NCBI RefSeq assembly: GCF_000154825.1
Contig: NZ_DS560017.1
Span: 1 to 64,000 of the forward strand
DNA: 64,000 bases
From: Anaerofustis stercorihominis DSM 17244
GTDB taxonomy: Bacteria > Bacillota > Clostridia > Eubacteriales > Anaerofustaceae
Direction of reading: 5' to 3'
Shown here: piece after piece, positions 10,080 to 17,092 of the stretch
How the letters are laid out: each line of letters begins with the position of its first letter
How positions within the stretch are numbered: the stretch's first letter is position 1
Position numbers and translations under genes: made by a program
The notes under the pieces: generated by a model
What the model was told of the DNA's origin: nothing
Database searches by the model: none
What the model saw: only the letters and a program-made list of their open reading frames with translations

Positions 10080-10207
10080 AAAAGTGATTTAGAAAAATTA
10101 GAAGTATAAAAACTTTGATTGGTACGCAGATTAAATTAGGTTTAATGTATTTAAAATATTTTTTTAACAGTAGTATCATAATATTTAGTATTATAAAAAG
10201 AGATAAA

Positions 10208-10240
10208 AGAAATCAGCATTATATGTTGGTTTCTTTTTTT
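10208..10240 (+). terminator. gdhA terminator
   Basis: AGAAATCAGCA and TGTTGGTTTCT form a GU-containing stem followed by seven to nine Ts. Confidence 0.75.
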
Positions 10241-10252
10241 ACCCTATTATTC

Positions 10253-10302
10253 GAACAAATATTCTAAAATATATTGACTATAGAACGTATATTCGATAAA
10301 AT
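10253..10302 (+). promoter_or_regulatory. Promoter of the tail-locus regulator with two LexA-like boxes
   Basis: TTGACT (10274-10279), 17-nt spacer, TAAAAT (10297-10302). GAACAAATATTC (10253-10264) lies upstream of the -35. GAACGTATATTC (10283-10294) lies in the spacer. Both resemble Gram-positive SOS boxes (GAAC-N4-GTTC) with ATTC in the right half. They are 30 bp apart. Confidence 0.55.
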
Positions 10303-10347
10303 GGTATTAAAGTGATTGATAATTTAACTAAATTGGAGGTGTTAAAA

Positions 10348-10821
10348 TTGGAATTTACCAATGAAAAAGAAATTATGAATAAGTCAAAATTAGCACTGGA
10401 GCTTTACCTTCCGGTATTTTGGGCTACAAATAATTCCTTAAATGACATGTACGATTATGCTTTGGAAGTAGGTGAGGGGGATATGAAAAGGGCAAATGTG
10501 ATGTTTGAAATATTTGCGCCGGATAAACAAAAGGAAGATTTTTTAGATAACGTGGATAAGAATGAATATTCATCATTGATACTTTCTTCAATCCTTAGTG
10601 CTGTCGGGCAGCTTAGAGAGTATCCGAGATATGGAATGGATTATTATACTATATTAAATGATTTATACATAAGTGCAGATCATCTTTCGGGAGAGAGCAT
10701 AGCGGAAAAACTTAATATATCCAGAACTACATTTTATAAGAGGAAGAAAGAAGCTTTAAGATTGTTTTCTGTCTGTTTGTTTGGCTATAAGATTCCGGAA
10801 TTAAAAGGGTATTTATGGTAG
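10348..10821 (+). CDS. ArpU/sigma-like phage transcriptional regulator
   Basis: 157 residues. The TTG at 10348 is chosen because GGAGGTG lies 6 nt upstream; a GTG at 10312 has no ribosome site. The N-terminal two thirds is helical with no motif I recognise. The C-terminal part (SGESIAEKLNISRTTFYKRKK) is a helix-turn-helix of the sigma region 4/ArpU type found in late-gene activators of Firmicute phages. It opens the tail-gene locus and sits behind LexA-like boxes, so I infer it controls expression of that locus. Confidence 0.6.
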   Translation: MEFTNEKEIMNKSKLALELYLPVFWATNNSLNDMYDYALEVGEGDMKRANVMFEIFAPDKQKEDFLDNVDKNEYSSLILSSILSAVGQLREYPRYGMDYYTILNDLYISADHLSGESIAEKLNISRTTFYKRKKEALRLFSVCLFGYKIPELKGYLW

Positions 10822-10926
10822 GTTTAAATTTAGATTAATAATTTAATACTAAATAGGAACTATAATTAAACACTTGCTTTACTGTATGTGAACTGATATT
10901 TTGATAAAATTTTATTATAGGGATAG

Positions 10927-10955
10927 AGGACCTTTTCTTGGGTCCTTTTTTATTT
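10927..10955 (+). terminator. Terminator 1 of a tandem pair
   Basis: AGGACC, loop, GGTCCT with a seven-T run, about 105 nt after the regulator gene. Confidence 0.75.
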
Positions 10956-10975
10956 CTGTAAATAAAAGGCTTTAG

Positions 10976-11004
10976 GAGTCAAGGTTTTCCTTGGCTCTTT
11001 TTTT
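10976..11004 (+). terminator. Terminator 2 of a tandem pair
   Basis: GAGTCAAGG-TTTT-CCTTGGCTC followed by seven Ts. Two strong terminators in a row separate the regulator from the sigma-like gene. Confidence 0.8.
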
Positions 11005-11116
11005 ATGCCCAAATCCGGAGAAAAAAATGAATACATGGCAGTGCTATTTGGCGAAATATCCGTGACTTTCTTTTCTGTTTTAACCGATTAAAAGACGAAA
11101 GAAAAGGAGAAAAGTC

Positions 11117-11521
11117 ATGGATAAAAATATCAGAACACTATTAGTCAGAAATGAAAGAATAGAAGTAAGTGAGGCTGTGTATAAGGCATATTACAAAGAA
11201 AGAGAGCATGAAAAATATTTGGATAAAAAGAAAAGAGATAATGAGTATTCATATGAAGGAATGAAGGAAAAGGGAATCGTATTTGAATATAACGAAGGGC
11301 TTATAGAAATGTCTCCAGAAGAAAAACTACTAAAGGATATAGAAAAAGAACGTTTAAGAGAGGCTTTATCGGCTCTTAATAAAGATGAAATGTTTTTGAT
11401 TGATTTATATTACTTTGAAAATAAATCTGAAAGAGAGATTGCCGAAATATTTTCTTTGTCTCAGAAAGCTGTAAACAAAAGGAAAAAGAGGATACTGGAA
11501 AAGCTAAAAAGTATTTTGTAA
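11117..11521 (+). CDS. Sigma-70 region 4-like transcription factor
   Basis: 134 residues, charged and helical. The C-terminal 60 residues form a sigma region 4 helix-turn-helix (LNKDEMFLIDLYYFENKSER, EIAEIFSLSQKAVNKRKKRI). No clear region 2 is seen, so it may be a region-4-only activator of phage late genes rather than a full sigma factor. AAGGAG precedes the ATG. A TGACTTT about 50 nt upstream could pair with AAAGTCA, which overlaps the start codon. Confidence 0.7.
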   Translation: MDKNIRTLLVRNERIEVSEAVYKAYYKEREHEKYLDKKKRDNEYSYEGMKEKGIVFEYNEGLIEMSPEEKLLKDIEKERLREALSALNKDEMFLIDLYYFENKSEREIAEIFSLSQKAVNKRKKRILEKLKSIL

Positions 11522-11744
11522 TAAAAAAACTCATAAAGGTAACCTACAGAGACTTTTATTAAAAACAAACCTATAAATCTATTTATTAATTCAACTAAAT
11601 TAAATTTTTAGTTTTCGATATGTAAAGGATAAAGAATTATCAAACTTTAAAAATCTTTACAATATTTAATCTAACAATTTATAAAAAGAAATTATTTTTT
11701 ATTTTCTAACTTTGGAATGTTTAAAGTATGTAAAAAACGATTGA

Positions 11745-12215
11745 GAAGTAGGAGTATGCGGGGCGCGGAATCTTGCGAAGCAAGGCGTAGTGCCCCATAG
11801 GTATTTACTGATATAAATGCTTTTATATTAGTATCAAAAATCAGTAACTATATTAAATCATTAAAATAATTTTTAAAAAGCGGTACTTAAATCAAAGAAA
11901 AATTCCTTAAAGATATGAGGAAGGGAAAACGGACTTAACGATGATTGAAAAGTGAATATAAACAAATCAGATACGTTCTTTTATAAAAGAGCCGAGGTGC
12001 AAGTGCGCTTGCGATAAAGGTAACTGTTTACAACACTACTGCACAAAATAAAAGAAATATCTTTTAAGGCGACGAGGTTATAAAAGGGATAATGATACTT
12101 ACGCATAGCAGGGTCACACCACGGTGCGTCCCGGATAATGTCGGGGAGGTGGAATTCCTATGAAGCAGACTTACTGCTGTTTGGTTTGTTTCGGTAAGTG
12201 ATTTATATAAAAACC
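11745..12215 (+). ncRNA. Candidate large structured non-coding RNA
   Basis: About 470 nt without a credible gene and visibly richer in G and C than the surroundings. Many stems can be drawn. GGGGC/GCCCC (11760-11796) encloses CTTGC-GAA-GCAAG. ACTGATATAAA (11807-11817) pairs with TTTATATTAGT (11822-11832). ACGCA pairs with TGCGT (12101-12129), CCCG with CGGG (12130-12145), and AGCAG with CTGCT (12164-12178). Position in a phage-derived locus recalls the large ornate RNAs (GOLLD, ROOL), but I cannot assign it to either. Ends are approximate. Confidence 0.5.
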
Positions 12216-12232
12216 TTAATAAGGAGGTAACT

Positions 12233-12397
12233 ATGATAGACGTTAAGTGTATTTCGGGGGATCCCGAATATATTGAAAGTGAGTTAGCTTCTCTGATTTC
12301 TGACGGCTATGAAGTTATGGATATGACGACAAATCTATATCCCTCTACTTCCGGTTACAGAAAAGAGACGACTATTTATTTAAAGAAAACAATTTAG
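12233..12397 (+). CDS. Small protein of unknown function, 54 aa
   Basis: ATG follows AAGGAGG by 5 nt. The protein begins MIDVKCISGDPEYIES and alternates charged and hydrophobic residues in a strand-helix-strand pattern (SLISDGYEVMD, TTIYLKK). This resembles small DUF4177-like phage or host proteins. Its reading frame directly follows the candidate structured RNA. Confidence 0.6.
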   Translation: MIDVKCISGDPEYIESELASLISDGYEVMDMTTNLYPSTSGYRKETTIYLKKTI

Positions 12398-12562
12398 TTA
12401 TGCTAAAAATGGGGTAAATAAGAAAGAAAAAAACAACATTTATTATCTGTTCTTAAACTTATTTATTCCTATTTTATATAGCGCAGAATTCAAGGCGATA
12501 CTTGGATAAAAAAAGGATTACGCTGAATGACAGCGAAAACAAACAGAAAGGAGGGACAAAGT

Positions 12563-12928
12563 TTGGTAAGAGAGAGTGATGGTATTCTTGTAAATGAAAA
12601 TCCCGTGCAGTCCAAAGTACTCATGATACCGAAGTTCAGATTTGACGAAGTAAATGAGAAGTATAAAAAATATAAAAAAGATGTAGTTTTACTGATGGAC
12701 AAGCTGGATGAAAAAGACAAGGAAAACTCTAAGCTTTTGAATGATATAAAGAGTATCAAAAAAGCTTATGACAATGCCCTTTTAAACTTAAAGGTAAAGG
12801 AGACATTTGTGGAAGGCGGAATATTCAAGGAACAATATGAAACCATAATACCAAAAATGACCTGCAGAGAAGATGAAAAGCTCGATTTGGCAAAGGCTAT
12901 AGTAGAGCTGATAAAACAAACAAAATAA
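12563..12928 (+). CDS. Tail-locus protein with coiled coil, unknown function
   Basis: 121 residues from a TTG start 7 nt after AAGGAGGG; an ATG at 12527 lacks a ribosome site. Residues about 30-90 are Lys/Glu/Asp-rich and predicted to be a coiled coil (VNEKYKKYKKDVVLLMDKLD). It lies 22 nt before the tail tube gene, so it may be the first structural or assembly gene of the tail operon. Confidence 0.55.
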   Translation: MVRESDGILVNENPVQSKVLMIPKFRFDEVNEKYKKYKKDVVLLMDKLDEKDKENSKLLNDIKSIKKAYDNALLNLKVKETFVEGGIFKEQYETIIPKMTCREDEKLDLAKAIVELIKQTK

Positions 12929-12950
12929 AGATTTAAAGGAGAAAATAACA

Positions 12951-13343
12951 ATGGCAATAAGTACACAAGGAACAATTTTAAATATTACAGGAACTAAAGG
13001 AGAAACAGCTATCAATATCGACGTTGCAATCAAATCATTCCCTGATTTAGGAGCTGCACCGGCAGCTATCGAAGTAACATGTCTTTCGGATGATTCACAA
13101 AAATTCATCCCCGGTATCAAAGGTATGGCAGCTATGGAATTCGTTGCTAACTATGATGCATCTGTATTCGAACAATTAGTGGGAGCAGAAGGCTTAGATT
13201 TAACTTATAAAGTAAACTTCGGCGAAACTGAATATTCATTCAGCGGTAAACACAATGCTTTGATCGTTGGCGCAGGTCTAAATGCGGCAGTAGATATGAA
13301 AGTTGTTGTACTTCCGGGTTCTAAAATCACAAAAGTAGCTTAA
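12951..13343 (+). CDS. Phage major tail tube protein
   Basis: 130 residues, beginning MAISTQGTILNITGT, strand-rich, with a long-loop segment and a repeated hydrophobic/polar pattern typical of siphovirus tail tube proteins. The reading as tail tube rests on size, fold pattern and position directly upstream of the tail chaperone frameshift pair. No sheath gene is present, consistent with a non-contractile tail. Confidence 0.72.
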   Translation: MAISTQGTILNITGTKGETAINIDVAIKSFPDLGAAPAAIEVTCLSDDSQKFIPGIKGMAAMEFVANYDASVFEQLVGAEGLDLTYKVNFGETEYSFSGKHNALIVGAGLNAAVDMKVVVLPGSKITKVA

Positions 13344-13435
13344 TTACATAAATATGAGGAGGGGTTACCCCTCCTAAGTAGCAGAAATCAAAAGTATTTT
13401 ATAAAATATTTTTTAATATGAAAGGAAAATTAAAA

Positions 13436-13726
13436 ATGATCATTAATAATAAAAATTATACTATACCCGAACTTAATTTTAATACTATATGTACTTTAGA
13501 GGAAATGGGTATTTCTCTAACGGATATGGACAAAAAAATATTATCTACAGTAAGGGGTTTTTTAGGCCTTGCAATGAACGGGGACTATGAAAAGGCAGGA
13601 AAAGAAATGGAAGAACATCTTGAAAACGGCGGCTCTTTGGACGAAATGCTGGAAGAGATAAATAAGGCGGTAGAAGAAAGCGGTTTTTTTCAAGCTCTCA
13701 ACAAGAACCAGAAACAGAGCTCTTAA
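13436..13726 (+). CDS. Tail assembly chaperone, short (gpG-like) form
   Basis: 96 residues from the ATG at 13436 (AAAGGA 9 nt upstream); an in-frame ATG at 13418 is possible. It is acidic and helical, with a size and position matching gpG-type chaperones that coat the tape measure during tail assembly. Near its 3' end the mRNA carries a run of seven Ts in slippery phase, giving a longer -1 product. Confidence 0.75.
   Translation: MIINNKNYTIPELNFNTICTLEEMGISLTDMDKKILSTVRGFLGLAMNGDYEKAGKEMEEHLENGGSLDEMLEEINKAVEESGFFQALNKNQKQSS
13684..13690 (+). promoter_or_regulatory. Programmed -1 frameshift site (T TTT TTT)
   Basis: In the chaperone frame the codons read GGT TTT TTT CAA, giving the slippery heptamer T-TTT-TTT. 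After a -1 slip the frame is open from 13690 through the whole downstream reading frame to 14127. This is the conserved G/GT arrangement of tailed phages. Confidence 0.8.
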
Positions 13727-14127
13727 AAGAGCAAGAGACAGAAGACGTAAAAAGCATAAAAGAAAAGGTAAAATATAATTCTTTCAGCGAACTGATAAAT
13801 GAATTTTATCTTCCTAATGCATTGATGCTTGGTGTGGATTATGACTTATTTTGGAGGCTTACTCCAAAAAGATTGCTGCCTTTTATCAAAGCTTATGAAG
13901 ATAAAGAAAAAAGAGAAATCGAAAAGAATAATTATTTATTTTGGATAAACGGGATTTATGTTTCTCATGCGGTTGCAAACGTACTTGCAGAAAATACAAA
14001 ATATCCGGATAAACCATTTCCTTTATTTGAAAATAAAGATATTGAAGAAAGTAAAGCTGAGGAAGCCGAGCTTTTCGATGCATATGCGGCAATGTTTAAT
14101 AAAGAATTCGAAGAGAAAACCAAGTAA
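13690..14127 (+). CDS. Tail assembly chaperone C-terminal extension (T part of gpG-T)
   Basis: The -1 frame encodes 145 residues, fused after the first 85 of the short form (total about 230). The internal ATG at 13822 has no ribosome site, and the frame is open 44 codons upstream of it back to the slip site. This supports frameshift fusion rather than a separate gene. Residues such as DLFWRLTPKRLLPFIKAYED are helical; in phages this part recruits the tail tube. Confidence 0.75.
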   Translation, partial: SSSQQEPETELLKEQETEDVKSIKEKVKYNSFSELINEFYLPNALMLGVDYDLFWRLTPKRLLPFIKAYEDKEKREIEKNNYLFWINGIYVSHAVANVLAENTKYPDKPFPLFENKDIEESKAEEAELFDAYAAMFNKEFEEKTK

Positions 14128-14154
14128 AATGAGTTTTCTCTTTTTATTATACAC

Positions 14155-14284
14155 TTCTTCGATTTGAAGAATTACATCAGTAAACCTTATATTATTCTTC
14201 ATTTCGAAGAAAAGTAAAAAATGCTCCTATTCTTCGTTTTGAAGAAAATATTCGTCTTGGTAAAATATTCTTCAAATCGAAGAA
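14155..14284. repeat. Four copies of the palindrome TTCTTC-N5-GAAGAA
   Basis: Copies at 14155-14171, 14195-14211, 14230-14246 and 14268-14284, start-to-start 40, 35 and 38 bp. Spacers are GATTT, ATTTC, GTTTT and AAATC. Copy 4 is almost exactly the reverse complement of copy 1. They lie in the gap between convergent genes. Confidence 0.85.
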
Positions 14285-14347
14285 TTATACCCCATACATA
14301 ATCTTTAAACATTGAGGCTTATGTATGCGGTATAAACCGCAAAAAAG

Positions 14348-14372
14348 AAAGACAACTTTTGTTGTCTTTTTT
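14348..14372. terminator. Terminator inside the tail gene run
   Basis: AAAGACAAC-TTTT-GTTGTCTTT with a T tract. It should end transcription after the chaperone genes. A second hairpin (GCGGT-ATAA-ACCGC) precedes it. Confidence 0.8.
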
Positions 14373-14437
14373 AATTACAAATTTTAGAAAGGGGTGGTTA
14401 AGTTGAAAGGTTAAGGTTTTGAGGTAAATGAGTAAAA

Positions 14438-14929
14438 TTATAAATCGGTAATTTCGGTTTCATTCCCGTTTTGTATTTTTGAGGATACAAAATCAAAGAA
14501 ATCACATATTTTACAATAACCTTTATTACGAACTCTTAATAAAGATGAAACACCTGTTGAATAGAGGAATTTAATAAATTTCTTCTCATTATCTGATTTA
14601 TAGTTTATAACGCAGTATTTATCCTGAGATAATGCACTTCTGCTTATAGGGTTTAATGGTGTACTTTCAATATTATTTTTTACCGTTTTTTCGATAGAAG
14701 TTATTTTACTATAATCCAAATTAAAAGTTTTCTTTAAATTTGGATTAGTCGTTTCAAAAGTTATTTTATCTTCGTAAGCAAAAACTATTATTTCTACACC
14801 TTGAGAAACAGGTAAAGAGCCACTATCATATAGACCTTCTAATGCACTTGATGCACCTCTATTTGATAATTCCACTTCTCTCCAGTAAGTAGTCGTAAAC
14901 ATTGAATATTTTTTTTTATTTTTACTCAT
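14438..14929 (-). CDS. Inverted gene within the tail locus, unknown (possible PH-like fold)
   Basis: 163 residues on the strand opposite all tail genes, between the chaperone and tape-measure genes. The protein starts MSKNKKKYSMFTTTYWREVE. It has alternating strands (VEIIVFAYEDKITFETT, CVINYKSDNEKKFIKFL) and a C-terminal helix with CKICDFF. The pattern could fit a PH/GRAM-like barrel, but I do not recognise a family. Its orientation and the adjacent terminator suggest an inserted accessory gene. An immunity, regulatory or defence role is only a guess. Confidence 0.65.
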   Translation of the reverse strand: MSKNKKKYSMFTTTYWREVELSNRGASSALEGLYDSGSLPVSQGVEIIVFAYEDKITFETTNPNLKKTFNLDYSKITSIEKTVKNNIESTPLNPISRSALSQDKYCVINYKSDNEKKFIKFLYSTGVSSLLRVRNKGYCKICDFFDFVSSKIQNGNETEITDL

Positions 14930-14998
14930 GATAGCACCTCAACATTAATAATTAAATAAATTATAACACAAAAAAATTTAAAAGAAAGGAAATTTAGT

Positions 14999-16510
14999 AT
15001 GGAACAATTTGAATTAACTATTGATGATAATGTTGTTAAAACATTGTCTTCTATAAAAGAAATGCTTAACGGCATTTTGGAAACGACAAAAGAAATACAA
15101 AAAGAATTATCGAATTCTTTTGATACATCTTTTTTTGAGGATTTCGCAGTTGCCTTAGGTACAGTATCTACATCAATGTCGATTATGCAATCTTTAGGCT
15201 TTTCTGATTTCTTAATAAGTATTGGTGATGGAATGCGTGCTATTTTAGGATCCTCAGGTCCATTAACAGGTGTTCTTGGCGGATTATCGGACGCATTTGC
15301 GGGACTCGGTGAGGGGGCTGCAGTTCTTGCGGGACCTCTTTGTGTTGTACTTGCTATCGTCGCGGCACTTGGAGCGGGATTTTTATATGCAATGCAGACA
15401 AGTGAGGAATTCAGAGAAAAGGTTGCTGATGTATTCGAGCCACTCTCCGAGAGCTTAACAAAGGTTTGGGAAGAAGATATCTCTCCAGTTATTGATTCCG
15501 TCGTAGAATCTTTAACAAAATTTTATGAAAAGCATTTAAAACCTATGATAGATGGAATAATGGAGTTATTTGATCAGCTCGGATTATTTCTTGGGGAAGC
15601 GGCACTTCTTCTTATCGAACCGTTTTTACCTATAATTCAAGGTATGGTTGAATTTTGCGGAACATATTTGGCTCCGTTGGTAGAGGGGGTTATAGGTATA
15701 TTTTTAACATTACTTGGTTTTGTGACAGATAACATAACGTCGATTGCAGGAGTACTTAGTGGATTTATCAAAATCCTCAGAGGACTTTTTAACGGAGATA
15801 CGGAACTTATAATGGAAGGGTTTAAAGAGATATTCGATAATACATTAGGAAGAGTTTGGAAAGGTATTCAAAATTGGTACAATAAACATATTGCAGGCTT
15901 TTTTGGAGCTAAAAAATGGGACGGTACATTTAAAAATATCGGACCATGTTTAAGAGATGCGTTTGATAAGGCTCTTAAATATGTAAGAAAAGCGATTTCT
16001 GATTGGTACAATAAACATATAGCTCCTTGGTTTACGGTTGAAAGATGGGCGAAACTTGCCCGAGATGGAGTAAGGGGGTTAGCTTCCGCACTTCATTTAC
16101 CTAATATAAGACTTAATGTTACGTGGGGAAGTTCTCCCGACTGGCTATATGATGCTGCTAAGCTTATTGGTTTAAGAGGTGTGCCTCATATTGATTTTGA
16201 TATATCTTACAGGGCAATGGGCGGTTTCGTCGATGCAGGTCAGATGTTCATCGCCCGTGAAGCCGGTCCGGAACTTGTAGGAACAATGGGAAGCAGGACT
16301 GCGGTAATGAATAACAATCAAATCGTTGACAGTGTTTCCAGAGGTGTTTACGATGCTGTTGCATCGGCACTCGGTTCGGGCGGTATAGGCGGAGACTGGA
16401 CTATACAGATCGTGGATGAAAACGGAAGCGTAAAAGCGGAAGATATCATTACGGCAATCGAAAGAAGAAACAGAAGAGACGGCAAGACCGTCATTGCATT
16501 GGGGGTGTAG
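14999..16510 (+). CDS. Tail tape measure protein
   Basis: 503 residues. There is a helical N-terminus, a Gly/Ala-rich hydrophobic stretch (LSDAFAGLGEGAAVLAGPL, about residues 95-130) and long helical, membrane-like segments (about 180-260). Two copies of a W-YNKHI-type motif follow (QNWYNKHIAGFFGAKKWD and SDWYNKHIAPWFTVERWA). A C-terminal Gly-rich tail contains GGFVDAGQMFIAREAGPELV, seen in many Firmicute tape measures. It is short for a tape measure; at roughly 1.5 angstrom per residue the tail would be near 75 nm. AAAGGAAA precedes the ATG. Confidence 0.85.
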   Translation: MEQFELTIDDNVVKTLSSIKEMLNGILETTKEIQKELSNSFDTSFFEDFAVALGTVSTSMSIMQSLGFSDFLISIGDGMRAILGSSGPLTGVLGGLSDAFAGLGEGAAVLAGPLCVVLAIVAALGAGFLYAMQTSEEFREKVADVFEPLSESLTKVWEEDISPVIDSVVESLTKFYEKHLKPMIDGIMELFDQLGLFLGEAALLLIEPFLPIIQGMVEFCGTYLAPLVEGVIGIFLTLLGFVTDNITSIAGVLSGFIKILRGLFNGDTELIMEGFKEIFDNTLGRVWKGIQNWYNKHIAGFFGAKKWDGTFKNIGPCLRDAFDKALKYVRKAISDWYNKHIAPWFTVERWAKLARDGVRGLASALHLPNIRLNVTWGSSPDWLYDAAKLIGLRGVPHIDFDISYRAMGGFVDAGQMFIAREAGPELVGTMGSRTAVMNNNQIVDSVSRGVYDAVASALGSGGIGGDWTIQIVDENGSVKAEDIITAIERRNRRDGKTVIALGV

Positions 16511-16514
16511 ATAA

Positions 16515-17090
16515 ATGGAAAAATTAACAATGAAATATGATGAATTGACGAGCAGAAGTTTGACGGAACTATGTAATCCTCTTCCTTATATAATCACAAA
16601 TGTATATGACAGTACCGAACAGGACGAAGAGGGGAATGATATAAGAGTCAAGTATGCGGAGTATATCGACCTTGGAGTATGTCCCGCAAGCTACAGCTGT
16701 GCACTCAAAGAACTTCTTTCTTCCGACAGCGGAAGGACGGAGGATACTACATACAACAAAATGAGGCTGGGTAAGTACATTGAAATAGCCATTTCTTACA
16801 GGTCTATGAACAGCGATAATTTAGCTATTCTTTTAAATAACTTTTCCGATGAATATGTAACGGTTTGTTATTTTGACCCGAGAAAAAATTCCTATAGGAT
16901 AGATGAATTTTATCTCGGAGAAACCAGTGTACCTTTATATAACGGTAAGATGGGATTTTGGGATAGTTTTTCACTGACTTTGGCTCAAAGGAAAGCTGAG
17001 GAGGATGAAATACTTACCGAAGAAGAAATTCCCGAAGCAGCTGAAAATCCGAATGAAGAAGTCATTATACAGCCCGGTGAGGAGGTATAA
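16515..17090 (+). CDS. Distal tail-type protein
   Basis: 191 residues, 5 nt after the tape measure gene, with GGGGGTG as ribosome site. The segment YVTVCYFDPRKNSYRIDEFY followed by GETSVPLY resembles tail-tip proteins encoded between tape measure and hub in Firmicute siphophages. The C-terminus is acidic (EEDEILTEEEIPEA). The position corresponds to Dit. Confidence 0.65.
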   Translation: MEKLTMKYDELTSRSLTELCNPLPYIITNVYDSTEQDEEGNDIRVKYAEYIDLGVCPASYSCALKELLSSDSGRTEDTTYNKMRLGKYIEIAISYRSMNSDNLAILLNNFSDEYVTVCYFDPRKNSYRIDEFYLGETSVPLYNGKMGFWDSFSLTLAQRKAEEDEILTEEEIPEAAENPNEEVIIQPGEEV

Positions 17091-17092
17091 TT

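Noticed and set aside
13822-14127. Independent gene starting at ATG 13822
   Set aside because: There is no ribosome site, and the same frame is open back to a slippery T run in the preceding gene, so a frameshift product explains it better.
14155-14284. CRISPR array
   Set aside because: The repeated unit is only a 17-bp palindrome with 18-23 bp gaps and alternating centre sequence. No cas genes or leader are present.
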